64,000 nt of DNA from Dugong dugon. Taxonomy: Eukaryota > Chordata > Mammalia > Sirenia > Dugongidae. The stretch's first letter is position 1. Every line of letters begins with the position of its first letter. This document shows positions 10,878 through 22,634 of the stretch, piece by piece. Below the pieces are notes generated by a model, which saw nothing but the letters and a program-made list of their open reading frames with translations, was not told where the DNA came from and ran no database searches. The translations under genes and the position numbers were made by a program. The stretch is taken from assembly GCA_030035585.1 (NCBI GenBank), contig CM057460.1, positions 221,423,711 through 221,487,710 on the forward strand. The letters run 5' to 3'.

Positions 10878-11275
10878 GAGGGTGACACCAAAATGACCCC
10901 AGGGTTCTGGATGGTGGCTGCAGTAGTGTAAGTGGGTGGGCCTGTGCTGCCAGGATGGGGCCACCAAGGTAGTGGGGTTAGTGTCACCTGTCACCCAGTG
11001 TGGTAACTCGTCACCTCCCCACCTCCCACCCCACCCCCCAGCCTCTCGCCATCATCCGCCAGTCAGAGTGCGGGCCACCTGACTGCCTGCCATTGGGCAG
11101 AGAGGAGGGTCTCCGCCTTGGTCAATGGGGGAGGAGAGGAGCTGCTGGAAGCCGCAGGGGGAGGAGAAGGGAGCGGTGGGGCCAGGCCAGGCCACTCTGC
11201 CCACAGGGTGGGGGTGTGTGACACCATGAGTTACCAGTACTGGGTGACACCAACCATGGTGATGCCACTGTCTTG
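10878..11275. repeat. GC-rich segment with repeated GTGACACC motifs
   Basis: About 400 bp that is far richer in G and C than its AT-rich surroundings. It carries ggtgacaccaaaatgac near its left end (10879) and gtgtgacaccatgag plus gggtgacaccaaccatggtg at its right end (11217-11265); inverted-sense copies occur as 'gtgtcacctgtcaccc' (10981). The core contains purine-rich runs (ggaggagaggag) and several CpGs. It sits exactly between the old L1 and an antisense RTE end. Open stretches of 60-75 codons here reflect base composition. I do not recognise the family. Confidence 0.5.
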
Positions 11276-11287
11276 CAGCAATTTCAG

Positions 11288-11510
11288 CTATTATTATTAT
11301 TAGTTGCCTTTGAGTCCACTCAGACTCATGATGACCTTATGTGTGACAAAACCAAACATTGCCCAGTTCTAGCTACCTTCATGTACATTGGTATGTTTAA
11401 GTTCACTGTTGTGACTGTTGTGCCAGTCTACCCCTTGTTTTCATTTGCCCTCTGCTTTACCAACCATGCTGTCCTTTTCTAGTGATTGATCTTTCCCAAC
11501 AACATGTTTG
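11288..11510 (-). mobile_element. RTE 3' end, antisense
   Basis: Antisense RTE 3' sequence starting with ATT-rich degenerate tail, then 'tgccttttgagtccactcag'-like tail and 'accatgctgtccttttctag' (about 11464), the same blocks as 22270-22500. It ends where the plus-strand RTE derivative starts, giving a head-to-head arrangement. Confidence 0.75.
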
Positions 11511-11776
11511 TCGTTTTGTTGTACTGTAGTGGTGGCTTGAGTGTTGCTGTGACACTGGAAGCTATGCCACCAGCATTTAAAGTAACAGCAGGGTCACCTA
11601 TGGTGGACAGATTTCAGTGGAGCCCCCAGATTAAGACAGACCCGGAAGAAGGGCCTGGCAATTTTCTTCCAAAAATCAGCCAATGAAAACCTTATGGATT
11701 GTGGTGTTGGAGAAAAATATTGAATATACTGTGGACTGCCAAAAGAATGAACAAATCAGTATTAGAAGAAATACAG
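11511..11776 (+). mobile_element. Internally deleted RTE derivative, interrupted by L1
   Basis: Begins with RTE 5' region sequence (tgtagtggtggcttgagtgt; ggtggacagatttcagtgga; cagccaatgaaaacc). It jumps at about 11695 to the C-terminal ORF region ('aatattgaatatactgtgga', 'gactgccaaaagaatgaaca'). The 5' part lacks most of the ORF. The element is cut at 11776 by the L1 at 11777-19884, and five further matching bases (ccaga) continue at 19896-19900. Confidence 0.8.
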
Positions 11777-13398
11777 ACTTCTGGGCAACATGGTGCTCTA
11801 GACAGAAGCACCACGCTGTCGGTCTACAGCAAAGATCCGAAAAACTAAGCCAAACAGAGAAAACAGCAATCCTGAAACCCTAAACATCAAATGAAGAGAT
11901 AAAGAACTCAGCCAAGCACCAAATGGAGTGAGAAACTGACAGAGAACAGAGAGCGAAGAAAGATTTATGCAGCGGTCCCCTATCAGCTAACTCAGCACGG
12001 ATCTGACATCTTGGACTTCTATCGGAGACCAGTGAACAGGGAGTACAAGAAAGCAGCTTCACGGAACTTCCAACAGGAGACAGAACAACTGGTAAACAGC
12101 TATATATGCTTTCCCACCCCCCATGCTTCTTCACCCCCACTCAGCCTCCTCTGCTTCCCACAGCCACATTCTCTTGGCCAGGAAGCACCAGCTGCTGGGA
12201 TCCCACCAGCAAGCACTGGCCGACTCCTGGAGTTGGCTGCTGGTGTTGCTTTTTTCTGCTTCTTCTGATTTCTTCCTCACCTCTCAACACCTCTCCCTCT
12301 TTTCTCTGAAATACCTGGCTCCGTGCGCCATCTTCACTTCTTCCTGAAAGGCTGTGAAACTCCGCTCAACTGTGAAACTGCTCCTGGCCTGTGCTGCCAC
12401 GCTGGGGGGATCCCTGGGCTTTGTTTTTGTTTGTTTGTTTTGAATTGTTTGTTTGTTTTCCTTTTCTTTTCTTGAATTGGGAGCCTGTTCTAGCTGGGCA
12501 GTACTGCGCGGCTTGGTACCTATCAGCTCAGTTTGCACAGATGCTCAGAGGGATCCCTGATGGCATTTCTTTTTCGTGTTTTTTTGAGGGTTTTTCTTGT
12601 TCTTTTTTTAGAATTTGTTTTGTTTTCTTTTCCCTCTATTTGTCTTTCTTCATTACTCAGTTTCTCATCTCTCTACACCTTCCTTCTCTTCCTGTCCCCT
12701 GAATACCTGACACTGAGTGACACCTCTATGACATCTAGACAGGCTATACTTCAATGCCTGGGAGCAACTTCCCCAGACCTCATAGCCTCACCAGTGGGAT
12801 CCCTGGGAGCTTAGGTTTTTCTTTTTTCTTTCTAATTTTTATTTATTCATTTTTTTCTTTTATTTTTTTCTTCTTCTTTTCTTTTTTGTTTTTCTCCATT
12901 TCATAGTCTCTCATCTCTCCACTCCAAAGGCAAGCTCCCCTAACACTCTTTTTTGTTTCTTTGTAAGTTTTTGGCTCCAGTTCCTCTCTCCTCTCTCCCA
13001 TACCCATCATAGCTCCACACATCACAATCTCTCCCCTCCATCCTGCCTACCTGTACCGTGCACTTAACATCACACCACCAAGAAGCACAGGCACAGCACA
13101 GCCTACTGGAACCTGCCCTGCACTGATTACCAGCCCGCCCTGGTGGCTGTAGTAAGTGCCACAAACAACCCATCCCAGCAACTCCTCTTCAGCTAGACCT
13201 GACCTGCTGTACCATATCTGAGAGACTGATCCTGCCAATTTGAGAAGGAGGTGAAAACTATCATGCCCACAGATGAGCAAACAACAAAGAACACACAGTC
13301 CGCCTGCTCAAACATAGCCAAATAAAACAAACAAACAAAAAAAAAAAAGGACAAAACAAACAAATCTACAATCAATAAATGACAAAAATAACTACTGA

Positions 13399-14432
13399 AT
13401 GCCTCGAAGACAGCAGACAATATCAAAACATTTACAAAAACAGGACAGGATGGTTCCAGTAGGCATCCAAAATAAAACACCAGGTGACATTCCAGTAGAA
13501 GAAAAGGCACTAGAAGTACCCAACAGGGAATTCAAATCTCTAATAGTCACAATTTTTCAAGAGTTGAAGCAAAAAAGCAGATTAAAATGAGGAAAAAAAT
13601 AGACGAATTCATGGAAAATACAGGTAAAAAATGGAAGAATTCAGGAAAATAATGCAGGAATGAAATGCCAAAATAAATTCACAACTAGAAATCATACAAA
13701 AACAACAATTATAAATCCAAAAGATAAACAACAAGATTTCAGAAATGGACAGCATCATAGAAGGGCTGAGGAGCAGATTTGAAACAGTGGAAGACAGGAT
13801 CAGTGAAATTGAAGACAAACACTTGGATACAACTCTCAGGAAAACTCAGGAAAAAGAACAAAGAAAAATGAAGAAACCCTGAGAATTATGTGAGATACAA
13901 TCAAAAGCAAAAATTTTTGAATGATCCGAGTTCCAGAACAGGGGGAGAACACACAGAGAAGATCATTGAAGAGCTGCTGACAGAAAACTTCCTCAATATC
14001 ATTAAAGATGATAGGCTGGCCATCCAAGAAGCTCAACGAATCCCATATACGATAGACCTCAAAAGAAAATCACCAAGGCATATCATAATGACACTCTCCA
14101 AAACCAAAGACAAACAAATAATCATGACAGCAGCTCAAGAAAAACAAAAAGTTACACAGAGAGGAGAAACAATAAGACTAAGCTTGGAGTTTTCAGTAGA
14201 AACCATGCAGGCAAGAAGGCAATGGGATGACATATACAAAACCTTGAAAGAAAAAAATTGCCAGCCAAGAATAATATATCCTTCAAAACTCTCGTTCAAA
14301 TATAACGGTGAAATTAGGATATTTCCAGATAAACATAAATTAAAAGAATATGTAAATACCAAACCAAACTTACAAGAATTATTAAAGGGAGTCCTTCAAT
14401 CTGAGAACAAACAACTTCAGCTCACAGGCTGA
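13399..14432 (+). pseudogene. L1 ORF1 protein relic
   Basis: The first open piece (13399-13590) encodes a basic N-terminal stretch ending EFKSLIVTIFQELKQ. Bases 13591-13889 hold the degraded coiled-coil region. The long second piece (13890-14432, 180 codons) is the C-terminal two-thirds. It carries ENFLNIIKDD, the RRM-region 'PRHIIMTLSKTKDKQIIM', and the C-terminal domain with ARRQWDDIYKTLKEKN, RIIYPSKLSFKYNGEI and the FPDKHKLKEY motif typical of L1 ORF1p. L1 ORF1p is an RNA-binding trimer that packages L1 RNA; the broken coiled coil here rules that out. Between the two pieces there are stops in the coiled-coil frame (for example the taa at 13586-13590). Confidence 0.88.
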
Positions 14433-14846
14433 ATCTAGGATGCAGGATTGCACCAGCCACATACCAATCTAGGAAATGAACTCTCAAGGACTATCCAAAA
14501 TCAAAAGAAGTACAACAAGGAATCAGAGCAGTTAATCTGTAAATGACAACAACATCAGAACAATAAAAGAGGGAGTAAACAGTGTAGGTATAGAACCTTT
14601 TAATGGAGAGGAAGGCAAAGCGATACCAAGTAATAATAGACTGCTTCAAACTTAGAAAGATAAGGGTAAATTTCATGGTAACCACAAAGAAAGTTAACAA
14701 ACCTATTCATAAAAATAAAGAGGAAAAAAATAAAGTCTCAGTAAAAACAAAAGAATTGAAAAAAAATCCACAAACAAAAAGAATTGAGCAAAGGAGAGTA
14801 AGAGGAACAAAGAAAATGTCGGCACCACAAAAAAAAGCACTGCAAA

Positions 14847-17800
14847 ATGACAGCAATAAACTCACACCTATCAATAATTACACTTAATGTAAATGGCCTC
14901 AATGCACCCATAAAGAGATGGAGAGTGACAGAATGGATTAAAAAACAGGATCCATCAATCTGCTGTCTACAACAGACACACCTTAGAAACAAAGACATAA
15001 ATTTATTAAAAATCAAAGGTTGGAAAAAATATATCAAGCAAACAACTACCAAAAAAGAGCAGGAGTGGCAATTCTGCTCTCAGATACAATAGACTTTAAA
15101 ATAAAATCCACCATAAAAGACAAAGAAAGACACTAAAAAATGATTAAGGGGATGATCCATCATGAAGACATAACCATAATAAACATCTATGCACCCAATG
15201 ACAGGGCTCCAAAATACATAAAACAAACTCTAACAACACTAAAAAGAGAAATTGACAGTTCCACAATAATAGTAGGAGTCTTCAACACACCACTCTCAGT
15301 AAAGGACAGAACAACTACAAAGAAACTCAGAAAAGATACAGAAGACCTAAAGGGCGCAATCAGCCAACTTGACCTCACAGACAAATATAGAACACTGCAT
15401 CCAACAGCTGCAAAGTACACATTCTTTTCCAACGCACATGGAATGTTTTCCAGAATAGACCACATCTTAGGCCACAGAGCAATCCTCAACAAGATCCAAA
15501 ACGTTGAGATAATTCAAAGTATCTTCTCTGACCACGATGCCATCAAGGTAGAAATTAACAACAGAAAGAGCAAGGAAAAAAAATCAATTACATGGAAACT
15601 GAATAACACCCTGCTTACAAACCACTGGGTAATAGAAGGAATCAGAGATGGAATCAAAAAATTCCTAGAATCAAACGAGAAGGAAAACACATCACACCAA
15701 AACCTTTGGGACACAGCAAAGGCAGTCCTCAGGGGACAATTTAAAGCAATAGATGCACACATCAAAAAAGAAGTAAGGGACAAAATCAAAACATTACACA
15801 ACTCAAACAAATAGAAAGAGAACAGCAAAAAAAGCCCACAGTCACCAGAAAGAAGGAAATAATAAAGATCAGAGCAGAAATAAATGAAATAGAGAACAGA
15901 AAAACAATAGAAAGAATCAACAAAACCCAAAGTTGGTTCTTTGAAAGAATCAACAAAAATCGACAAACCACTGGCCAGACTGACAGAAAAAAGAAAAAAA
16001 AACAGAAGAGGACGCAAATAACGCAAATAAGAAATGAAATGGGAGGCATTACAACCAATCCAACTGAAATAAAAAGGATCATAACAGAGTATTAAGAAAA
16101 ACTATACTCCAACAGATTTGAAAACCTAGAGGATATGGATAAATTTCTAGAAACACACTATCTACCCAAACTACAAAAAAGTGATGTTGAAAATCTGAAC
16201 AGACCCATAACAAGAAAAGAGATTGAAAAGGTAATAAAAAAAAAACTCCCAACAACAACAACAAAAAAGCCCTGGCCCAGATGGCTTCACTGGAGAATTC
16301 TACCAAACATTCAGAGAAGAGCTTATACCAGTACTACTCAAACTATTTCAGAACATAGAAGAGGAAGCAACACTTCCAAATTCATTCTATGAAGCCAGCA
16401 TAATGCTGATACCAAAACCAGGCAAAGACACCACACAAAAAAAGAAAATTACAGATTAATATCTCTCATGAATATACATCCAAAAATTCTCAGAAACAAT
16501 TCTAGCCAATAGAATTCAGCATCATATCAAAAAAATAATACACCACGACCAAGTAGGATTCATACCAGGTATACAAGGGTGTTTCAACATTAGAAAATCA
16601 ATCAATGTAATCCACCACATAAATAAAAGGAAAGAAAAGAATCACATGATCATCTCAATTGACACAGAAAAGGCATTCGACAAAAGTCCAACACCCATTC
16701 CTGATAAAAACGCTCAATAAAATAGGTATAGAAGGGAAAGTTCTCAACATAATACAGGGCATCTATGCAAAACCAATGGCCAACATCATTCTTAATGGAA
16801 AGAGGCTGAAAACATTCCCCTTGAAAACAGAAACAAGACAAGGATGCCCTTTATCACCACTCCTATTTAACATTGTGCTGGAAGTTCTAGCTAGAGCAAT
16901 AAGGCAAGAAAAAGAAATAAAGGGCATCCAAATTGGTAATGAAGAAGTAAAACTGTCCAAGTTTGTGGATGATATGATACTATACATAGAAAACCCTAAA
17001 GACTCCTCGAGAAAGCTACTGGAGCTGATAGAAAGATTCAGCAGAGTAGCAGGATACAAGATAAACATACAAAAATCAGTTGGATTCCTATACACCAGTA
17101 AAGAGAACAATGAAATGGAAATCAGGAAAACAATACATTTATAATAGCCCCTAAAAAAATAAAATACTTAAGAATAAATCTAAGTAGGGATGTAAAAGAC
17201 CTATACAAAGAAAACTATAAAACACTACTGCAAGAAACCCAAAGGGATCTACAGAAATGGAAAAACATACCATGCTCATGGACAGGTAGACTCAACATAG
17301 TGAAAATGACAATTCTACCCAAAGCCATCTACAAATACAATGCAATCCTGATCCAAATACCAATAACATTCTATTCTTCAAAGAGATGGAAAAACTAATC
17401 ATTAACTTTATATGGAAAGGCAAGAAGCCCTGAATAAGTAAAGCACTATTGAAGAAGAAGAATAAAGTTGGAGGACCCACACTACCTGACCTCAGAACCT
17501 ACTATACAGCTATGGTAGTCAAAATAGCCTAGTACTGGTAGAACGACAGATACATTGACTAATGGAACAGAATTGAGAACCCAGATGTAAATCCATCCAC
17601 CTATGGTCACCTAGTCTTCCACAAGTACCCAAAGTCCATCAAATGGGGAAAAGACAGTCTTTTTAACAAATGGTGCTGGCAAAACTGGATATCTATTGGC
17701 AAAAAAATGAAACAGCACCCATACCTCACACCATATACAAAAACTAGTTCAAAATGGATCAAAGACCTAAATATAAAGCCAAAAACTGTAAAGTTCATGG

Positions 17801-18690
17801 AAGAATAAATAGGACCAAAGCTACAGGCCCTAATACATGGCATTAACAGGATACAAACCATAACCATCAACACACAAACTCCAGAGGATAAGCTAGATAG
17901 CTGGGATCTTCAAAAATCAAACACTCATGCTCTTCAAAAGACTTCGCCAAAAGAGTATAAAGAGAACCTACAGATCGGGAAAAACTTTTCGGACATTACA
18001 AGTCAGACAAAGGTCTAATCTCCATAATCTACAAGAAAATCCAACACCTCTACAACAAAAAGACAAATAATCCTATTAAAAAATGGGCAAAGAAAATGAA
18101 CAGACACTTCACCAAAGAAGACATTCAAGTGGCCAACCGACACGTGAGGAAATGCTCGCATTCACTAGCCACTAGAGAAATGCAAATTAAAACCACAGTG
18201 AGATAACATCTCACCCTGGCATTACTGGCACGAATAAAAACACTGGAAATAACAAATGTTGGAGAGGCTGCAGGGAGATCGGAACTCTTATGCACTGCTG
18301 GTGGGAATGCATAATGATATAACCATTTTGGAAAATGATATGGTGCTTCCTTAGAAAGCTAGAAATAGAAATACCATATGATCCAGCAATCCTACTCCTA
18401 GGAATATATCCTAGAGAAATAAGAGCCGTCACATGAATAGACATATGCACACTCATGTTCATGGCAGCATTGTTCACAACAGCAAAAAGATGGAAACAAC
18501 CTAGATGCCCATCAACGAATGGATAAACAAACTACGGTACATACACGCAGTGGAGTATTATGCAATGATAAAGAACAATGATGAATCTGTGAAGCATCTC
18601 ATAACATGGATGAAATTGGAGGACATTTTGCTGAGTGAAATAAGTCAGTCACGAAAGGACAAATATTGTATGAGACCTCCATTGTAAAAA
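14847..18690 (+). pseudogene. L1 ORF2 protein relic (endonuclease and reverse transcriptase)
   Basis: The N-terminal endonuclease starts MTAINSHLSIITLNVNGLN (14847), with the ITLNVNGLN strand and CCLQQTHL (normally CLQETHL, so the catalytic Glu is replaced by Gln). It is cut by a stop near 15092 and resumes at 15140-15814 with INIYAPN, the TFFSNAHGMFSRIDHILGH block and SDHDAIKVEI. The RT part is open at 16659-17144: [20 protein letters not shown] and FVDDMILY, where the usual FADDM has Ala replaced by Val but both Asp are kept. The C-terminal part (about 17150-18690) has many stops. L1 ORF2p nicks target DNA and copies L1 RNA; this copy is inactive. It lies 415 bp after ORF1, the usual L1 order. 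Confidence 0.92.
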
Positions 18691-19895
18691 CTCATGAAAA
18701 AGCTTACACACAAAAAGTAACAATCTTTGTTGGTTATGAGGAATGGGAGGGGTGGGGGGGAAATACTAAATAGACAATAGATAAGTGGTAACTTTGGTGA
18801 AGGGTAAGACAGTACACAATACTGGGGAAGCCAGCACAGCTTGTACAAGAAAAGGCCATGGAAGCTCCATAGACACATCCAAACTCCCTGAGGGACTGAA
18901 TTGCTGGGTGGAGGGCTGTGGGGACCATGGTCTGAGGGAACATCTAGCTCAATTGGCATAACACAGTTTATAAAGGCAATGTTCTACATTCAATCTTGGT
19001 GAGTAGCATCTCGGATCTTAAAAGCCTGTGAGCAACCATCTAAGATACTCCACTTGTCTCACCCCTTTGGGAGCTAGGGAGAATGAAGAGAACAGGATAC
19101 AAGGAAAAGATTAGTCCAAAGGACTAATGGACCACAGCTACCAAGGCCTCTACAGGACTGAGTCCAGTACAGCTAGATGGTGCCCAGCTACCACCACTGA
19201 CTGCTCTGACTGGGATCACAACAGAGGGTTCTGAACAGAGCTGGAGAAGGAGGTAGGACAAAAATTCTGACACACAAAAAAAGACCAGACTTACTGGCCT
19301 GAAAGAGACTGGAGAAATCCCTTGAGTATGGCCCCCAGACACCCTTTTTGCTCAGTGGTGAAGTCACTCTGAGGTTCACTATTCAGCTGGGGATTGGACA
19401 GCCCCATAAAACAAAGTGGGACTAATGAGGCACAGCAGTCCAGGGAGAGGGACTAGAAGGCTGAAGGGGGCAGGAAAGCTGGTGATAGGGAATGCAAGGT
19501 TGAGTAAGGACAGTGTTGACATGTAGTGGGGTTCTTAACCATTGTCATAGGGCAATATGTGTACTAACTGTTTAATGAGAAATTATTTTGTTCTGTAAAC
19601 CTTCATCTAAAGTGAGGCTAGCAGCAAAACTGGAGAACGTAATCGATGTAACTGAATTGTACATGTAGAAATTTTTGAAATGGTGTATCTTTGGCTATGC
19701 ATATTTTCACCAAAAAAAAAAAAAGGGGGGTCCTCCAAGGCAGAAAAGGGAGCATGCTGACATGTCTTGGGGTTGTTAAAAAAATGTCATAAAACAATAT
19801 GTGTACTGACTGTTTAATGAGAAAATATTTATTCTGTAAACCTTCACCTAAAGTAGAATAATTTAAAAAAAGATTTAAAAAAAAAAGAAATACAG

Positions 19896-20106
19896 CCAGA
19901 TTTCAGCTGTAATCCACCGTTATTTTACTGGAGCCCTGTTGGCATGGTGATTAGACATGAGGAAGAGGACATCTCCTATAATCTTATGATTACATCTCAG
20001 CCTTTTAATGGACCTGTGTCCCTGGGCTGTGATCTTCACAAGTGTTTTACAGTTTTGTGAGACAGGCAGGCTAGAGAAGGCTGGAGCTGGGTGATTTCCA
20101 TCCCCT
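19896..20106. other. No gene seen between L1 and next SINE
   Basis: Five bases (ccaga) continue the interrupted RTE derivative. After that I see only low-copy sequence, apart from a possible AfroSINE head scrap (tggagccctgttggcatgg, 19929-19947). Confidence 0.4.
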
Positions 20107-20116
20107 ACATCAGGTA

Positions 20117-20286
20117 CCAAAACTGAAAAATCAAATTGTTGCCGTCAAGTCCATTCTGACTCATAGTGACCCTATAGGACAAAGTAGAACTGCCCCATAG
20201 TGTTTCCAAGGAGCAGTTGGTGGATTCAAACTGCAGACCTTTTGGTTAGCAGCTGAACTCTTAACCACTGCACCACCAGGGCTCTC
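20117..20286 (-). mobile_element. AfroSINE, short form, with exact target-site duplication
   Basis: Antisense copy ending 'actgcaccaccagggctct' near 20285. Exact 10-bp direct repeats acatcaggta flank it (20107-20116 and 20287-20296). Its tail side reads 'attgttgccgtcaagtccat'. Confidence 0.93.
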
Positions 20287-20296
20287 ACATCAGGTA

Positions 20297-20576
20297 AGAC
20301 TCTGATAAAGTCTTTTCTCTTGATTTTTCCTAGCCTTTGTTATGGAGAATGCTCTGAGTACCTTTCAAAATGATTATTTTTACCCTCCACCTGCCTGGCC
20401 ACAAAGGGATCTTTCTTGGCTCTTCACTGTGAGAACCTGGTATGGTTCATGGAGGTAAAACCCATGAATGCGCGGAGGCCCTCCTTAACCTGAAGCCCCC
20501 AGGAACTTTCACTCTCACCTTAGTTCATGCCCAGCCTCCAGCAATTCATTAAAATTCCCATTTAAGTGTCCTACCA
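20297..20576. other. No gene seen; low-copy sequence
   Basis: No recognised repeat and no ORF with a recognisable product. Confidence 0.4.
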
Positions 20577-20870
20577 CCCATCTGTCAGTCTGTCATACTG
20601 TGGTGCTTGTGCGTTGCTGTGATGCTGGATGCTATGCTACTGGTATTTCAAATACCAGCAGGGTCACCCATGGTGGACAGGCTTCAGTGGAGCTTCCAGA
20701 CTAAGACAGACTAGGAAGAAAGGCCTAGGGATATACTTCCAAAAACTAGTCAATGAAAACACTATAGATCACAACAGAACATTGATATAGTGCCAGAACA
20801 CCAACAATCGCAAGATGGTGCAGGACCGGGCAGTGTTTTATTCTATTGTACGTCGGACTCAACAACAACT
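20577..20870 (+). mobile_element. Internally deleted RTE derivative (no tRNA head)
   Basis: Starts with RTE 5' region (cacccatctgtcagtctgtc), passes 'ggtatttcaaataccagcag', 'ccatggtggacaggcttcag' and 'ggaagaaaggcct', then joins the RTE 3' end ('ggtgcaggaccgggcagtgt', 'ggactcaacaacaact'). The whole RTE ORF is missing. It has the same structure as 41736-42292. Confidence 0.85.
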
Positions 20871-22269
20871 GGTTTATTGCTTCAGTGGCTTCTGCTCCAG
20901 GTAAGCAGATTTGAGCTGTTGTATCTCTCTGGATACATCTCTTTCTCCAGATTTTGGAATGTCTGTTTTCCTTCAACATCCATTTTCTGATAAGTCCAAG
21001 AAAACTTGTTGATTTTCAGTTTGTGTAAGGTCATTGTAAGGATGGAAGTGATGACTTATAAGTTCTTTATAGACAAGCTGAACCTGAAAGTTCTGGATAT
21101 ATTTTTCTAACATAAAAGAGAATATCTAATTTTGCTGTTGGACTTGACCTGGAGGTGAGGAAAAGAAGTATCGACCGGGAGCTGTTTAGTTAGTGATGAT
21201 AAAACTCACGTTCACTCTACACAATATCTTTGGGTATAAAGAAAAGCAGCGCATTAGGCGTTATCCCTTACCTTGACTTTGAATTCAGAAGCCTCCCTCA
21301 GAGACGCTGACACTATTTCCATTACAAAATGGCCTGACAAACACTGTATACTTCTGGGTTCAAAATTACTTTGCCCTTCAGAATTACCCAAGGGAAATCT
21401 CAAGAACAATACATTCTAAATGTATAATTTGAACAATGTCGTGTTATAAACATCTCTGACACTCTGCAGCCTCCAACAACACCAGATCTGGGATGTTCTC
21501 TCAGCTGCTCTTGGGCGGCCCTTCCTGCGTGTGTCACTGACAGCACCCTATGACCCCCAGGAATTGGTCTTGAATTTGCATTTAGTGAGGGAGATTACAT
21601 CCAACCCTTGTCTGTTCAGGAGCTGCGTACCCGTTTATGGGGCAATGGACCAATCTGATACAGATTTTAATCCAGGCTCCTAACAAGGATGTGATTCCTT
21701 TCTGCCTGTGTTCTCCCATCTGTAAAATGGGCCTAGTAAGTAATAATTGCCTCATAATGCTGGTAAAGCTTAGCCCTGATATGTGTAGAATAAATGCCCA
21801 ATCAATGTGAACTCATTGTCATCCTCATTTGGACTGGCTGCTGTCTGCCTGACTCATGCTTTCATAAAATGCTTACCAAATGGTAAAAAGTATTGCTTAT
21901 TCTGCCTCTGACTAGCACTCCCTGAGAGATTTCTTGAGGAAAAGTAGATTTATTAGTCCATGGCTATAATTAGTCTTTTTTTTTTTCCTTCTGGTCTGTG
22001 ACCATAGACATTTGCTGGTTCAGAGCATAGATTCTGTTTAACCAAGTTCCTAGAGGTTTCTGCTTCTGTGTATGAAGTGATTCTCCTCTTCTGTATGAGA
22101 CGGCATTTGAAAACTCAATAATTTATTCTACAAATTTCAATGTTGTTGAGTACTATTGATACAATGGTGAATAAAACAGACATGGATCTCCTCTCAGAAA
22201 GTTTACCGTCTACAGAGGAAGGCAGAATTTAAATTCCTAATTCCACCAGGATTAACTATAGCAAGTGCT
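20871..22269. other. No gene seen; low-copy stretch with a MIR
   Basis: About 1.4 kb largely free of recognised young repeats, apart from the MIR at 21690-21825. I see no splice-bounded open reading frame that resembles a known protein. Conserved non-coding function cannot be judged from this sequence alone. Confidence 0.4.
21690..21825 (+). mobile_element. MIR SINE fragment
   Basis: Contains ctcccatctgtaaaatggg, 'aataattgcctcataatgct' and 'gtagaataaatgcccaatca', the order expected of an ancient MIR in sense. Strongly diverged. Confidence 0.6.
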
Positions 22270-22634
22270 TGTTATTGTTGTTAGGTGCCTGCAACTTGAC
22301 TCTGACTCATGGTGACCTTATGTGTAACAGAGTGAAACATTGCCCATTCCCGTGCCATCTTCATGATCTTTGATTTGTTTGAGCTCATTGTTGCAGCCAT
22401 CGGGTCACTCCATCTCATTGAGGTCCCTCCTTTTCTCTGACCCTCTACTTGGCCAAACATGATGTCTTTTTCTAGTGATTGCTCTTTCCTGGTGCTGTGT
22501 CCAAAGTAAACAAGACAAAGTCTTGCCATCCTCACTGCTTAAAAGCATTCTGGTTGCATTTCTTCTAAGACAGATTTGTTTGTTCTTCTGGCAGTACACA
22601 GTATTTTCAATGTTCTCTGCCAACACCACTTATG
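22270..22634 (-). mobile_element. RTE 3' part, antisense
   Basis: Begins at the RTE 3' end (ttattgttgttaggtgcctg) and runs back into the ORF C-terminal region (antisense of 'aatgcaaccagaatgctttt', 'gaacaaacaaatctgtctta'). It extends further 5' than most RTE pieces in this window except 5171-5911. The ORF is interrupted. Confidence 0.85.

Larger units (their letters stand above)
11777..19884 (+). mobile_element. Full-length L1 retrotransposon, inactive
   Basis: An 8.1-kb L1 in sense orientation: 5' region (11777-13398), ORF1 relic, ORF2 relic and 3' UTR with A-rich end (about 18690-19884). The 11-bp sequence aagaaatacag stands at both sides (11766-11776 and 19885-19895), a perfect target-site duplication proving one insertion event into RTE-derived DNA. 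The 5' region contains T-rich 'ttgtttgttt' tracts at 12423-12460 and 12815-12900. Both ORFs carry stops and shifts, so it cannot move on its own. The 3' UTR holds an extra segment (19616-19725) described under findings. Confidence 0.93.

Noticed and set aside
12011..12814. Plus-strand ORFs in the L1 5' region (e.g. 12391-12702)
   Set aside because: They result from pyrimidine-rich 5' region sequence, do not continue into ORF1 and show no known domain. I did not call an L1 ORF0-like product.
15514..16026. Long antisense ORFs rich in Phe/Leu/Ser within L1 ORF2
   Set aside because: These are shadows of the A-rich L1 sense strand, which reads as TTT/CTT codons antisense, and look like membrane proteins by composition only. 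The same holds for 33474-33914, 29997-30359 and 39423-39866.
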